DNA from: an uncultured Paracoccaceae bacterium
Lineage (GTDB): Bacteria > Pseudomonadota > Alphaproteobacteria > Rhodobacterales > Rhodobacteraceae
DNA length: 64,000 nt
Assembly (NCBI GenBank): GCA_947503175.1
Contig: CANNCO010000004.1
Location: forward strand, 186,001 to 250,000
Reading direction: 5' to 3'
A model generated the notes under the pieces. That model did no database searches. It saw only the letters and a list, made by a program, of their open reading frames with translations, and had not been told where the DNA came from. This document shows positions 1 to 8,205 of this stretch, in pieces (position 1 is the first letter of the stretch; every line of letters starts with the position of its first letter). Position numbers and translations under genes: made by a program.

Positions 1-348
1 GAACAGATAGGCCTGAAGGTCGATCCGCACCGATGTCACAAAGGAAATCGCCACCAGCCCGATTGCCAGCGCGGAGTGCGATAGAACGCCCAGCGTCGCA
101 TCCATGGCATGCCCCCGCGCCGACAACCGCGCCACGGCAAGGGCCATGGCCAGAGCCACCACCATCGTGCCCACGAAGATCGACATCTCGAACGCCAGCG
201 CCAGCGCGACCCCCAGCACGGCTGCATGGGCCGTCGCGTCGCCGAAATAGGCCATCCGCCGCCAGACCACGAAGGCCCCCAAGGGGCCCGTGGCAAGCGC
301 AACACCAGCCCCGGCCAGTCCTGCGCGGATCAGGAAATCGTCAAGCAT
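1..348 (-). CDS. znuB: Zinc ABC transporter permease ZnuB (3' end outside window)
   Basis: Inner-membrane permease of the high-affinity zinc importer ZnuABC. Only the first 116 codons lie in the window; the rest runs off the left edge. The visible protein begins MLDDFLIRAGLAGAG and has hydrophobic helices typical of the ABC-3 (ZnuB/MntB) family, including the conserved stretch W-R-R-M-A-Y-F-G-D-A-T-A-H-A-A. The ATG at 348 lies 13 nt after the znuC stop, so the two genes are co-transcribed. Regulation is expected through the Zur box upstream of zur. The identification rests on sequence and on its place behind znuC. Confidence 0.88.
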   Translation of the reverse strand, partial: MLDDFLIRAGLAGAGVALATGPLGAFVVWRRMAYFGDATAHAAVLGVALALAFEMSIFVGTMVVALAMALAVARLSARGHAMDATLGVLSHSALAIGLVAISFVTSVRIDLQAYLF

Positions 349-360
349 CGCGGCGTTCCA

Positions 361-1095
361 TCAATGCTGGTGCCCGTTCGTACCATGGTCGTGATCGTGG
401 TCATGATGGTGCTGGTACAGCGCCAACGCACCGCCAGTTCCGTCGCCGAAGAGAGCGCGGTATTCCGGCGCCGCCAACACCGCATCCGGCGCCCCTTCGC
501 AGCAGATATGTCCGTTCAGGCACAAAACGCGGTCGGTCGCGCTCATCACCACATGCAGGTCGTGGCTTACCAGAAGGATCGCACAACCCAACTCGGTCCG
601 GACCTCTTCGATCAACCGATAGAATGCCGCGACACCGGGCTGATCAAGGCCCTGGGTCGGCTCATCCAGGATGAGAATATCGGGCTTGGCCAACAACGCC
701 CGCGCCAGCAGAACCCTCTGGAACTGTCCCCCCGAAAGCGCCGTCATCTGACGGCCTTCAAGGCCCGGCACACCGACCCGTGTCAGCATCGCCGCAATCT
801 CGGAAGCCTTCTGGGGTTTCGGCAAGGACAAGAACCGCGCAACTGTGATGGGCAGGCTGGCATCGATTGAAAGGGCCTGCGGCACATAGCCGATGCTCAG
901 CCCCGGCGCCCGTTCGACCCGACCTTCGCTGGGCGCGATCACCCCCATCAACACCTTGATAAGTGTCGACTTTCCCGAACCATTCGGCCCAATCACCGTG
1001 ACGATCTCGCCCTTGTCGATCGAGAGGTTCATATCACGAAGCGCCGCGATCCCCGCATAGCCCGCGCTCATATCGGTGACGTCGATCAGGCTCAT
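361..1095 (-). CDS. znuC: Zinc ABC transporter ATP-binding protein ZnuC
   Basis: Cytoplasmic ATPase of the ZnuABC zinc importer, 244 aa. Visible motifs: Walker A GPNGSGKST, ABC signature LSGGQ, Walker B ILILDEPTQGLD and the switch histidine in VSHDLHVV. The C-terminus is rich in histidine (QHHHDHDHDH...), common in ZnuC and probably metal-binding. The reading frame extends further upstream, but the start at 1095 (MSLIDVTDMSAGY) begins the ABC domain properly and its ATG overlaps the zur stop as ATGA, indicating translational coupling. It forms a zur-znuC-znuB operon divergent from znuA. Confidence 0.93.
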   Translation of the reverse strand: MSLIDVTDMSAGYAGIAALRDMNLSIDKGEIVTVIGPNGSGKSTLIKVLMGVIAPSEGRVERAPGLSIGYVPQALSIDASLPITVARFLSLPKPQKASEIAAMLTRVGVPGLEGRQMTALSGGQFQRVLLARALLAKPDILILDEPTQGLDQPGVAAFYRLIEEVRTELGCAILLVSHDLHVVMSATDRVLCLNGHICCEGAPDAVLAAPEYRALFGDGTGGALALYQHHHDHDHDHGTNGHQH

Positions 1096-1571
1096 GGGTT
1101 GCTTCGGCAGGTCGGACACTGGCCCACCGCCTCGATGCTGGACCGCGCGATTGCAAAGCCAATCGCCTCGGCCGCTCCATCCAACGCGGCGCGCACTTCT
1201 TTGGCTGGAGCTTCGGCCACATGGTCGCAGCTTTCGCAGATGAAAAACGCCGGCGCATGCGCCGTCCCCGGCTGTGCGCAAGCCGCAAACGCATTCAGTC
1301 GCCGTATCCGATGCGCAAGCCCGTGTTCCACCAGAAAATCCAGCGCGCGATAGGCCACCGGCGGCTGCGTTCCAAACCCAGAGGCGGCGAGCCGCTCCAG
1401 CACCTCATAGGCACCGAGCGCGCGATGCTCTTCCAGCAGTATCTCAAGTGTCCGACGCCGCACCGGCGTCAACCGCAGCCCGTGTTCAGCAGCTGCGACC
1501 TCCGCATGGCGCATCGCCGCCCGCGCGCATCCTGCATGGTCGTGCTTCGTAAAGGCTTTTGGCTCTTCCAT
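1092..1571 (-). CDS. zur: Zinc uptake regulator Zur (Fur family)
   Basis: Fur-family repressor of zinc uptake genes, 159 aa. The N-terminal half is a winged helix (L-T-P-V-R-R-R-T-L-E-I-L-L-E region, residues about 30-95). The C-terminal half carries two CxxC pairs, CESC (near residue 115) and CPTC (near 155), the structural zinc site of Zur/Fur proteins. The first gene of zur-znuC-znuB, it overlaps znuC by 4 nt and is divergent from znuA. With zinc bound it should repress both directions through the palindrome in the 71-nt intergenic region. Assignment to Zur rather than Fur rests mainly on the znu neighbours. Confidence 0.92.
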   Translation of the reverse strand: MEEPKAFTKHDHAGCARAAMRHAEVAAAEHGLRLTPVRRRTLEILLEEHRALGAYEVLERLAASGFGTQPPVAYRALDFLVEHGLAHRIRRLNAFAACAQPGTAHAPAFFICESCDHVAEAPAKEVRAALDGAAEAIGFAIARSSIEAVGQCPTCRSNP

Positions 1572-1580
1572 CCGGCTTCC

Positions 1581-1598
1581 GTATTGTTATAACATCAC
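1581..1598. promoter_or_regulatory. Probable Zur operator between zur and znuA
   Basis: The 18-bp site GTATTGTTATAACATCAC has the perfect core TGTTATAACA and agrees at the outer GT/AC positions, close to the Zur palindrome known in alphaproteobacteria. It sits between the divergent zur and znuA starts, 10 nt from the zur ATG, where one bound repressor could shut both promoters. Confidence 0.75.
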
Positions 1599-1642
1599 AT
1601 TTGAGTTTATATCCCTCTCGTCCGATTCACAAGGAACATCCG

Positions 1643-2551
1643 ATGCGTTCGCTATCTGCCCTCGTTCTTGCGCTCTGCTTTCCGTTCTCTGCCAATGCGG
1701 CGCCACAGGTCGTCACCGATATCCCCGTCGTCCAGGGGCTGACCGCCAGCATTCTGGGGGAGGACCCCGTTCTGCTGATGGATGCAGGGGCCGATCCGCA
1801 TTCCTTCCAGTTGCGCCCCAGTCAGGCCCGCGCCCTTGGTGACGCCGACCTGGTCATCTGGGTCGGGCCCGAGATGACACCGTGGCTTGAACGTGCTCTC
1901 GCCTCCGACACGGAGGACAAGAACGAACTTCGGCTTCTGACGGTTGATGGTGTTACCTTACGTGAATTCGACGAACACCATGGCGACCATGGCCACAGTC
2001 ACGACCACAGCCACGACCATCACCACGCCGCGACCGATCCGCACGCGTGGCTCGAACCGGACAATGCAGCGGTATGGCTTCGCGCAATCGCAGATGCGCT
2101 TGCCATCGCTGATCCGGCGAATGCCGCGACCTATGCCGACCGGGCGGATCAGGCCATCGTACGCATCGCCGAGGCCCGCGAAACGGCGAAAGCGCGTCTT
2201 GCACCCGTCGGCGACCGACCGATTGTCGTATTCCACGATGCATATGGCTATTTCGCCAACAGTTTCGACGTGACCGTCGCAGGTAGCATCGCGCTCGGAG
2301 ACGCTGCCGCACCCGGAGCCAAGCACCTTCACGACTTGCGCGACACGATCAGCGGCAAAGACGTCATCTGTATCTTCCGCGAACCTCAGCACAACCCGGA
2401 CCTGGCGAAATCCCTTGCAGAGGATATGGGCCTTGGCCTTGGTACCCTTGACCCTACGGGCGCAACCTTGGAACCCGGGGCAGACCTTTATCCCCGCCTG
2501 CTTGTCGCAATGGCTGATGCAATCGCAGAATGCATCGCGGCGGAGAGCTGA
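1643..2551 (+). CDS. znuA: Zinc ABC transporter periplasmic binding protein ZnuA
   Basis: Periplasmic zinc-binding component of ZnuABC, 302 aa. It starts with a Sec signal peptide (MRSLSALVLALCFPFSANA-A). A histidine-rich loop near residues 110-130 (HHGDHGHSHDHSHDHHH) is the characteristic zinc-capturing loop of ZnuA, and metal-binding histidines are seen at DPHSFQL, DPHAWLEP and FHDAYGYF. The start at 1643 is chosen because the signal peptide begins there; the frame stays open upstream to 1559. It is divergent from zur with the Zur box between, and convergent with the downstream glycosylase gene. Confidence 0.94.
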   Translation: MRSLSALVLALCFPFSANAAPQVVTDIPVVQGLTASILGEDPVLLMDAGADPHSFQLRPSQARALGDADLVIWVGPEMTPWLERALASDTEDKNELRLLTVDGVTLREFDEHHGDHGHSHDHSHDHHHAATDPHAWLEPDNAAVWLRAIADALAIADPANAATYADRADQAIVRIAEARETAKARLAPVGDRPIVVFHDAYGYFANSFDVTVAGSIALGDAAAPGAKHLHDLRDTISGKDVICIFREPQHNPDLAKSLAEDMGLGLGTLDPTGATLEPGADLYPRLLVAMADAIAECIAAES

Positions 2552-2557
2552 CGACGC

Positions 2558-3283
2558 TCAAGAAGAGTCGCGCAGTCGATTTAGGCCGGAACCGGCTGAA
2601 GCCGTCGGACACAGTTCCTGCAAAGGGCACTCACCACAGACCGGTGCCCGGTATCGGCAGATGGATTGGCCGAGGGTTTTGATGAGGCAGTGATGTTCGT
2701 CGAAATCGGCGGCCCGCCAGTCAGATGGCAAAAGGGGCATGATGCTGTCATAGGCCTGCACAAAGTTGCCGCGCTCCCCGACAAACCGAAGACGGCGTAG
2801 TACACGCAGATGATGGGTGTCGATGACCAAGGCAGGCTTGCGCAGCGTGCTGAAATTCAGAGTCACAGCGGCGACCTTGCGGCCGACCCCCGGTAACCGT
2901 TCCAACCAGACAAGCGCGTCATCGACTGACATCTCATCGAGATGATCAAGGGTCAGCGCACCACGGTCTTTGGTGATCATCCGAAGCGCGTCCCGCAGAC
3001 GTCGTGCTTTGACGTCAGAGAAGGTCACTCCGCCAATCGCCGCTTCGATTGAGGGGACCGGCGCATCACGCAAGGCCTCCCAACTGCAGAACCGTTTCAG
3101 GAGCCGTTCGAAGGCTGCCTTCGAGACGTCGCCATACGTCTTGCCGCCGATAAGGCCCATGACCAATTGGCTTACGGGATCAAGCTGCAAGAACGGTCCT
3201 TGGCTGCCGAAATGACGTTGCAGCCGTTTGTGGATCTGCGCCAGAACCCGCGCCCGACCGTCGAGATCCAGCACGAGTTGCAT
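2558..3283 (-). CDS. Endonuclease III-like DNA glycosylase (HhH-GPD, FeS)
   Basis: Base-excision repair glycosylase of the endonuclease III family, about 241 aa. It has the helix-hairpin-helix LPGVGRKVAAVTLNF with the catalytic lysine, the catalytic aspartate in VIDTHHLRVLRRL, and a C-terminal [4Fe-4S] loop C-X6-C-X2-C-X5-C (CRYRAPVCGECPLQELC). Overall divergence from canonical Nth suggests a paralogue of the UV-endonuclease/Ogg-like subgroup rather than the housekeeping gene. The start is set at 3283 (MQLVLDLDGRARV); an in-frame ATG at 3349 would add 22 residues that do not look like part of the family. Convergent with znuA, 6 nt apart. Confidence 0.8.
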   Translation of the reverse strand: MQLVLDLDGRARVLAQIHKRLQRHFGSQGPFLQLDPVSQLVMGLIGGKTYGDVSKAAFERLLKRFCSWEALRDAPVPSIEAAIGGVTFSDVKARRLRDALRMITKDRGALTLDHLDEMSVDDALVWLERLPGVGRKVAAVTLNFSTLRKPALVIDTHHLRVLRRLRFVGERGNFVQAYDSIMPLLPSDWRAADFDEHHCLIKTLGQSICRYRAPVCGECPLQELCPTASAGSGLNRLRDSS

Positions 3284-3753
3284 GGCAAACAGTGTATACC
3301 AAAGACAGGAACAAAAAAAGAACATCTGCAATGCGGTGGCCATATGCAACCCGAGCTTTTCTTCTGCGAGACGAGAATGCCGACCTTTGGCCTGCCCTGG
3401 CTGCGATCAAGTCGGGGTTGGTTTCGAAAGCGAGGCATAACCGCTACTCGTGCCCGAGCAAGGAAGACTGCCTGGGTCAGTCTGCTTAGCGGCAGAACCA
3501 TGATCCGACCATTATCCGGTTTTTCGCGAAGCTCCGAACGCTTGAGATGATCCCGTCAAGTGTTGGGGCAAAAGCCGACCAACCTCGACCGGCAGTCGCC
3601 CCCTACGCGCCAGAGGGCTCGACGACACATAATAGGATCAAAGTGCAGGTTCACCGGGTTGCCCGTTGGCAATGGCCCGAGGCAACTTCGGTGATAAGCG
3701 GCTCGAAACGTAAAGCGAATGCGGTCTTGTCCGCCTCCGTTCCGTTGACACGT
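3284..3753. other. Intergenic stretch with no convincing gene
   Basis: About 470 nt between the glycosylase start and the pcaD stop. The only protein-like stretch is on the plus strand, ending at 3489, with a run reading LLRDENADLWPALAAIKSGL; it has no recognisable domain and may be a gene remnant. No repeats or RNA gene were recognised. Confidence 0.4.
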
Positions 3754-4587
3754 TCAGTGCCAAGAACTTTTCGGCGCACTTTCGTGCCCGGATGGATTCT
3801 TTCGTTTATCAGTGATGTTATCCACGAATCTCACAAGGGCTTTCGTAAACGCCTCCGGCGCCTCGATGGCGGGCAGATGGCCCGTCGTCTCAAACATCAC
3901 AAGGTCTGCGTGCGGCAGATTACGGGCAAGCCTCTCAACCACCTCGGGCGGGGTTGCAAGATCGTGTCGTCCCCCGAATACGAGCGTTGGCTGCTCTACT
4001 TCGCCAAGATGATCGGTGATGTCGGTGCCCGCAATCGCGGCGCAGGTCGCGATGTAGCCCGCCCTGTCCGTTCGGGCGAGCATTGTGCGCCATAGCACCG
4101 CTTCCGGCCTTTCCAGCATTGCGGGACCGAACCAGCGCGGCAGGATAGTTTCGGCCATCGCACCCATGCCGGTCGTATGCACACCTTCGATACGGGTGTG
4201 CCAGCCCTCCGACGCGCCGAGCATCGAAGCTGTATTCGACAGCGCAAGGCCTATCACCCGCTCCGGTACCAGCAACGCGATATGCAGCGCGATCAGCCCG
4301 CCGACGGAACAGCCGACGAATACCGCCCTTTCAATGCCCTCATGATCCATTGCGGCGATCACGTCCTCGGCAAGGTCGGGAATGCCGTAGCCTTGCGGCG
4401 CGGTTTCAGACAGGCCGTGGCCGCGTTTGTCCATGCGCAGGCTTGACCAGCCCTTGGGCAGACGTGACACGACCGCGTCCCACATCCGCAGATCGGTGCC
4501 GAGCGAGTTGATGAACACAAGCGCCGTATCGCTGCCGCGGATGAGATTCAGGTGCATCATGCCCCAGTCGCGTTTCAATGCATGCAT
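3754..4587 (-). CDS. pcaD: 3-oxoadipate enol-lactonase
   Basis: Hydrolyses beta-ketoadipate enol-lactone to beta-ketoadipate in the protocatechuate branch of the beta-ketoadipate pathway. It is a 277-aa alpha/beta hydrolase. Visible catalytic triad: nucleophile Ser94 in GCSVGG, Asp209 in GGRHDLATPP and His237 in TTGHLPAIE; the oxyanion region reads FINSLGTDLRMWD. The ATG at 4587 is preceded by GGGAGGAACCC, a good ribosome binding site, so it is preferred over the in-frame ATG 72 nt upstream. It lies 131 nt behind pcaF in the same orientation. The pcaB, pcaC, pcaHG genes are not in the window. Confidence 0.87.
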   Translation of the reverse strand: MHALKRDWGMMHLNLIRGSDTALVFINSLGTDLRMWDAVVSRLPKGWSSLRMDKRGHGLSETAPQGYGIPDLAEDVIAAMDHEGIERAVFVGCSVGGLIALHIALLVPERVIGLALSNTASMLGASEGWHTRIEGVHTTGMGAMAETILPRWFGPAMLERPEAVLWRTMLARTDRAGYIATCAAIAGTDITDHLGEVEQPTLVFGGRHDLATPPEVVERLARNLPHADLVMFETTGHLPAIEAPEAFTKALVRFVDNITDKRKNPSGHESAPKSSWH

Positions 4588-4718
4588 GGGTTCCTCCCGA
4601 TGACCAGCGCAGTGGGGCTTAGCCCGGAAATTCGCCTTCGGCGAAGGCAGCCCGGACAATCTGATGGCAAGACTGCTTCACCAGCGGGCCAGAAGAAGTC
4701 ACCGCCCGCTGATCGTCG

Positions 4719-5918
4719 TCACAGAGCTTCGAGAGCAATGGCGATCCCCTGACCGACCCCGATACACATGGTCGAAAGTGATCTCTCGCCCGGCTTCAGG
4801 TCGAGCATGGCAGTGCCGGTGATGCGCGCGCCCGACATGCCGAGCGGATGGCCAAGCGCGATCGCACCGCCGTTCGGATTCACGCGATGATCGTTGTCAG
4901 CGATCCCGAGAGCGCGGAGCGTGGCAAGGGCCTGCGAGGCAAAGGCCTCGTTCAGTTCGATCACCGCAAACTCTTTCGGTGTAAGCCCGAGACGCGCCAT
5001 CAGCCTCTTCGACGCAGGCGTGGGTCCAAACCCCATGATTCGCGGTGCGACGCCAGCCGCCGAGCCGCCGAGCACCTTCGCGATTGGCGTGAGGCCGTGC
5101 TTCTTCGCAGCCCCCTTTGTGGCCAGGATCAGCGCCGCAGCCCCGTCGTTCACACCCGACGCGTTGCCGGCGGTCACCGTACCGTCGGCCTTCACGAAGG
5201 TCTTGAGCTTGTGCAGATCGTCTAAGTTGGATGAAGGGCGCGGATGTTCGTCTGTGGTGACGACAACCGGATCACCCTTGCGCCGGGGGATCGTCACCGG
5301 AACAATCTCGCGCGCGAGACGGCCATTCTTGATCGCAATGCCCGCTTTCTGCTGCGACCGCAGTGCAAAGGCGTCTTGATCGGTACGGCTGATATCGAAA
5401 TCCTCGGCCACGTTCTCGGCCGTTTCCGGCATCGAGTCGACGCCGTACTGAGACTTCATCAGCTTGTTGACGAAACGCCAACCGATTGTGGTGTCATGTA
5501 ACTCGTTCGTGCGGGAAAAGGCAGTGTTGGCCTTTGGCATCACGAAAGGTGCGCGTGACATGCTTTCGACCCCGCCCGCCACAACAAGCTCTGCCTCTTC
5601 CGACTTGATCGCCCGGGCGGCGGTGATAACCGCATCCATCCCGGAACCGCAGAGCCGGTTGATCGTCGTGCCCGGCACGGTCTCCGGATAGCCTGCGAGC
5701 AGAAGAGACATACGCGCGACGTTGCGGTTATCCTCGCCCGCCTGATTGGCGCAGCCGAAGATCACCTCGTCGATGGCAGACAGGTCCATCGCTGGGTTGC
5801 GTTCGGCCAGCGCCTTTAGCGGAATGGCGCCAAGGTCATCGGTGCGGATCGCGGAAAGCGCTCCGCCATATCGGCCGATCGGGGTGCGGATATAGTCGCA
5901 AATGTAGACTTCGGTCAT
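4719..5918 (-). CDS. pcaF: 3-oxoadipyl-CoA thiolase
   Basis: Cleaves beta-ketoadipyl-CoA to succinyl-CoA and acetyl-CoA, the last step of the beta-ketoadipate pathway. The 399-aa protein has the thiolase active-site cysteine in NRLCGSGMDA (near residue 90), the histidine in GGAIALGHPLG and the second cysteine in MCIGVGQGIA near the C-terminus. The start MTEVYICDYIRTPIGRYGG matches the usual PcaF N-terminus, and its ATG overlaps the pcaJ stop as ATGA. The frame is open further upstream only because it runs inside pcaJ. PcaF rather than a general acetyl-CoA thiolase is inferred from the pcaIJ neighbours and this N-terminus. Confidence 0.92.
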   Translation of the reverse strand: MTEVYICDYIRTPIGRYGGALSAIRTDDLGAIPLKALAERNPAMDLSAIDEVIFGCANQAGEDNRNVARMSLLLAGYPETVPGTTINRLCGSGMDAVITAARAIKSEEAELVVAGGVESMSRAPFVMPKANTAFSRTNELHDTTIGWRFVNKLMKSQYGVDSMPETAENVAEDFDISRTDQDAFALRSQQKAGIAIKNGRLAREIVPVTIPRRKGDPVVVTTDEHPRPSSNLDDLHKLKTFVKADGTVTAGNASGVNDGAAALILATKGAAKKHGLTPIAKVLGGSAAGVAPRIMGFGPTPASKRLMARLGLTPKEFAVIELNEAFASQALATLRALGIADNDHRVNPNGGAIALGHPLGMSGARITGTAMLDLKPGERSLSTMCIGVGQGIAIALEAL

Positions 5919-6610
5919 TGGATACTCTCTGGCACGATGAGGTCGCCGACAGTGCCCTCGGTGTGGAGCGCCGCACCTGTGACCGCTTGCAGGTCTTCCA
6001 TGGAAATCGCAGGCAGTTTCTCGCGCAGCACGAACTTCTCGTCCACGACATCGACCACGGCAAGCGAGGTGTAGACGCGCGTCACGCAACCGACGCCGGT
6101 CAGCGGGAATGCGCATCTGTCAACAAGTTTCGCCCCGCCCTCTTTGGTGACGTGATCAGTCACGACCGCTACGCGTTTCGCCCCATGGACAAGATCCATC
6201 GCGCCGCCCACCGCCGGAACGCCCTTCGAGCCGACGCGCCAATTGGCCAGATCGCCGTTCTGCGCTACTTGGTAGGCACCGAGTACGGCGAGGTCCAGAT
6301 GACCGCCCCGTACCATCGCGAAACTGTCGGCATGATGGAAAAAGGACGCGCCCGGTTTCAAGGTAATCGCCTTCTTTCCAGCATTGATCAGGTCCCAGTC
6401 CTCTTCGCCCGGCTTTGGCGCGGCACCGAAGCCCAATACGCCGTTTTCGGTGTGATAGATCACTTGGCGACCCTCGGGCTGGAACTTGGCGATCATCTCG
6501 GGAAAGCCGATACCGAGATTCACGTAAGAGCCGTCCTCGATGTCCTGGGCCGCGCGCCAGGCGATCTGGGCGTTTGTCAGTTTGTCTTCCATCAGGTTGA
6601 AGCCGGACAT
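5915..6610 (-). CDS. pcaJ: 3-oxoadipate CoA-transferase subunit B
   Basis: Beta subunit of the succinyl-CoA:3-oxoadipate CoA-transferase, which activates beta-ketoadipate. 231 aa; the subunit carries the active-site glutamate in the TENGVLGFG motif (near residue 50), preceded by NLGIGFPEMIA. It starts at 6610, where its ATG overlaps the pcaI stop, and it ends overlapping pcaF, so pcaI-pcaJ-pcaF form a coupled translational unit. The closest alternative is an acetoacetate CoA-transferase (ScoB/AtoA); the pcaF and pcaD neighbours favour PcaJ. Confidence 0.9.
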   Translation of the reverse strand: MSGFNLMEDKLTNAQIAWRAAQDIEDGSYVNLGIGFPEMIAKFQPEGRQVIYHTENGVLGFGAAPKPGEEDWDLINAGKKAITLKPGASFFHHADSFAMVRGGHLDLAVLGAYQVAQNGDLANWRVGSKGVPAVGGAMDLVHGAKRVAVVTDHVTKEGGAKLVDRCAFPLTGVGCVTRVYTSLAVVDVVDEKFVLREKLPAISMEDLQAVTGAALHTEGTVGDLIVPESIQ

Positions 6611-7329
6611 CAGTAGATAACTCCTGTGCGGACGAGCACTTCTTCCTGCCGCGGTTCCGCTACTTCGACGATTGCGTCAACGAAGATGCCGGGGGTAACG
6701 ACTTGTTCGGGGTCGATCGAGCCTGGCGCGCCCAGATCAGCAACCTGGGCGATGGTCCTGACCGCGGCCATCGCCATTAGCGGATTGAAGTTCCGCCCGG
6801 CAAGACGATAGGTCAGGTTGCCCGCGTGATCGCCCTTCTGACCCTTGATCAAAGCGAAATCAGCTTTCAGCCAGGCTTCGCGCACATACATCTTGCCGTC
6901 GAATTCTTCGACCGGCTTGCCCACGGCAAGCTCGGTGCCATAGCTCGAAGGCGTGTAGAAGGCTGGAATGCCTGCACCGGCGGCGCGAATCCTTTCCGCC
7001 AGCGTGCCCTGTGGGACCAGTTCAAGTTCGATCTGACCTGAGAGGTATTTCTCGTTGAACGCCTCAGCATTTGACGAGCGCGGGAATGAGCAGATCATCT
7101 TGGCGACCATACCTGCCTTGATCATTGCAGCGATACCAATCGCCCCGTTACCGGCGTTATTGTTTATGACCGTCAGATTCTTGGGGCTACCGGTCGCCCG
7201 AAACCTGTCGATCAACGCGTGGATCAACTCGATCGGCGCACCGGAACCACCAAAACCACCGATCATGACCTGCGCCCCGTGTGGGATCTCCGCGACCGCA
7301 TCAGCCACGGATTCGGTGACTTTGCTCAT
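6610..7329 (-). CDS. pcaI: 3-oxoadipate CoA-transferase subunit A
   Basis: Alpha subunit of 3-oxoadipate CoA-transferase, 239 aa. The family-I CoA-transferase glycine-rich loop is visible as MIGGFGGSGAPIELI (residues about 22-36), followed by the typical INNNAGNG stretch. It is the first gene of the pcaIJF(-D) operon and is divergent from pcaR; the 88-nt region between the two starts holds repeated TTTGTTCA elements likely to be the PcaR operator. GGAGGAGCAGC precedes the ATG, giving a good ribosome binding site. Confidence 0.9.
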   Translation of the reverse strand: MSKVTESVADAVAEIPHGAQVMIGGFGGSGAPIELIHALIDRFRATGSPKNLTVINNNAGNGAIGIAAMIKAGMVAKMICSFPRSSNAEAFNEKYLSGQIELELVPQGTLAERIRAAGAGIPAFYTPSSYGTELAVGKPVEEFDGKMYVREAWLKADFALIKGQKGDHAGNLTYRLAGRNFNPLMAMAAVRTIAQVADLGAPGSIDPEQVVTPGIFVDAIVEVAEPRQEEVLVRTGVIY

Positions 7330-7387
7330 GCTGCTCCTCCGTTGAATGCGGATCGCATATCGCCAGAACGGGGCGGCAAGCGAGTCA

Positions 7388-7415
7388 TTTGTTCATATAT
7401 TGATATTTGTTCAAT
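7388..7415. promoter_or_regulatory. Probable PcaR operator (repeated TTTGTTCA)
   Basis: Two copies of TTTGTTCA, at 7388-7395 and 7406-7413, stand 18 bp apart in the AT-rich gap between pcaI and pcaR, and a partly inverted copy (AATGAAT) follows. IclR-family Pca/Pob regulators bind such repeated or palindromic sites in the region between their own gene and the target operon. Binding itself is inferred from position. Confidence 0.5.
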
Positions 7416-7417
7416 AA

Positions 7418-8194
7418 ATGAATAGCGTTGTTCGCATGTTGAACAAGCCAACCGACTACATTGCGTCGTTGGTGAAAGGTTTGAAGGTGCTTGAGGCCTT
7501 CGGAACCGAAACGCCGCGCCTGTCGATCTCTGAGGCGGCCAACGCCAGCGGTCTTGACCGCGCCACCGCGCGGCGCGTGCTGCTGACGCTGCACCGCGAG
7601 GGTTACTCCGATTACGACGGCAAGTTCTTTACGCTCACACCGCGGGTGCTGAGGCTGGGCGTTGCGGCAATAGCCTCGTTACCATTGCCGCAAATCGTGC
7701 AGCCCTGGCTCGACCAGCTGTCTGAGCAGATCGGCCAAAGCTGTTCGGTGGCGCTGCTGGACGAGACCGAAATCGTCTATATCGCACGGGCTGCGCAGAG
7801 GCGGGTGATGTCGATTGGGCTGATGCCGGGATCGCGCCTGCCAGCCTGCACCACCTCGATGGGGCGCGTTCTGCTTGCCTCCCTGCCACCCGAGCGGGCC
7901 CGGACACTGATCGATGCCTCGGACCTGTCGCCGCGCACCAGTTTTTCGATCTCCGATCCCGATGAAATCATGGAGCGGATCGACAGCGCCAGGGTGCTTG
8001 GCTATGCGATTATTGAGCAAGAGATTGAAATCGGACTGCGGTCGATCGCGGTGCCGCTGATCGACGGGCATGGCCGGGTTGTGGCGGCGCTGAACACCGG
8101 AATGGCAGCAACACAGGAACACGCCGGGCAACTAGCCGATATCTATTTGCCGAAACTCCTCAAGGTGCAGGCCGGGCTGCAGCGCATGCTCTGA
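7418..8194 (+). CDS. pcaR: IclR-family regulator of the pca genes
   Basis: IclR-type transcription factor, 258 aa, with an N-terminal winged helix (residues about 15-75, ISEAANASGLDRATARRVLLTLHREGY) and a C-terminal effector domain ending near residue 250. PcaR-type proteins activate pca genes with beta-ketoadipate as inducer. The phrase YIASLVKGLKVLEAFG is typical of the PcaR/PobR/CatR branch. It is divergent from pcaIJF. The ATG at 7418 lies next to the repeat region and has no clear ribosome binding site; an ATG at 7436 (MLNKPTDYIASL) is an alternative start. The name rests on neighbours plus family. Confidence 0.82.
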   Translation: MNSVVRMLNKPTDYIASLVKGLKVLEAFGTETPRLSISEAANASGLDRATARRVLLTLHREGYSDYDGKFFTLTPRVLRLGVAAIASLPLPQIVQPWLDQLSEQIGQSCSVALLDETEIVYIARAAQRRVMSIGLMPGSRLPACTTSMGRVLLASLPPERARTLIDASDLSPRTSFSISDPDEIMERIDSARVLGYAIIEQEIEIGLRSIAVPLIDGHGRVVAALNTGMAATQEHAGQLADIYLPKLLKVQAGLQRML

Positions 8195-8205
8195 AGTCAG
8201 GGCAA

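Noticed and set aside
3334-3489. Small plus-strand gene with LLRDENADLWPALAAIKSGL
   Set aside because: No ribosome binding site or known domain; mentioned only in the gap entry.
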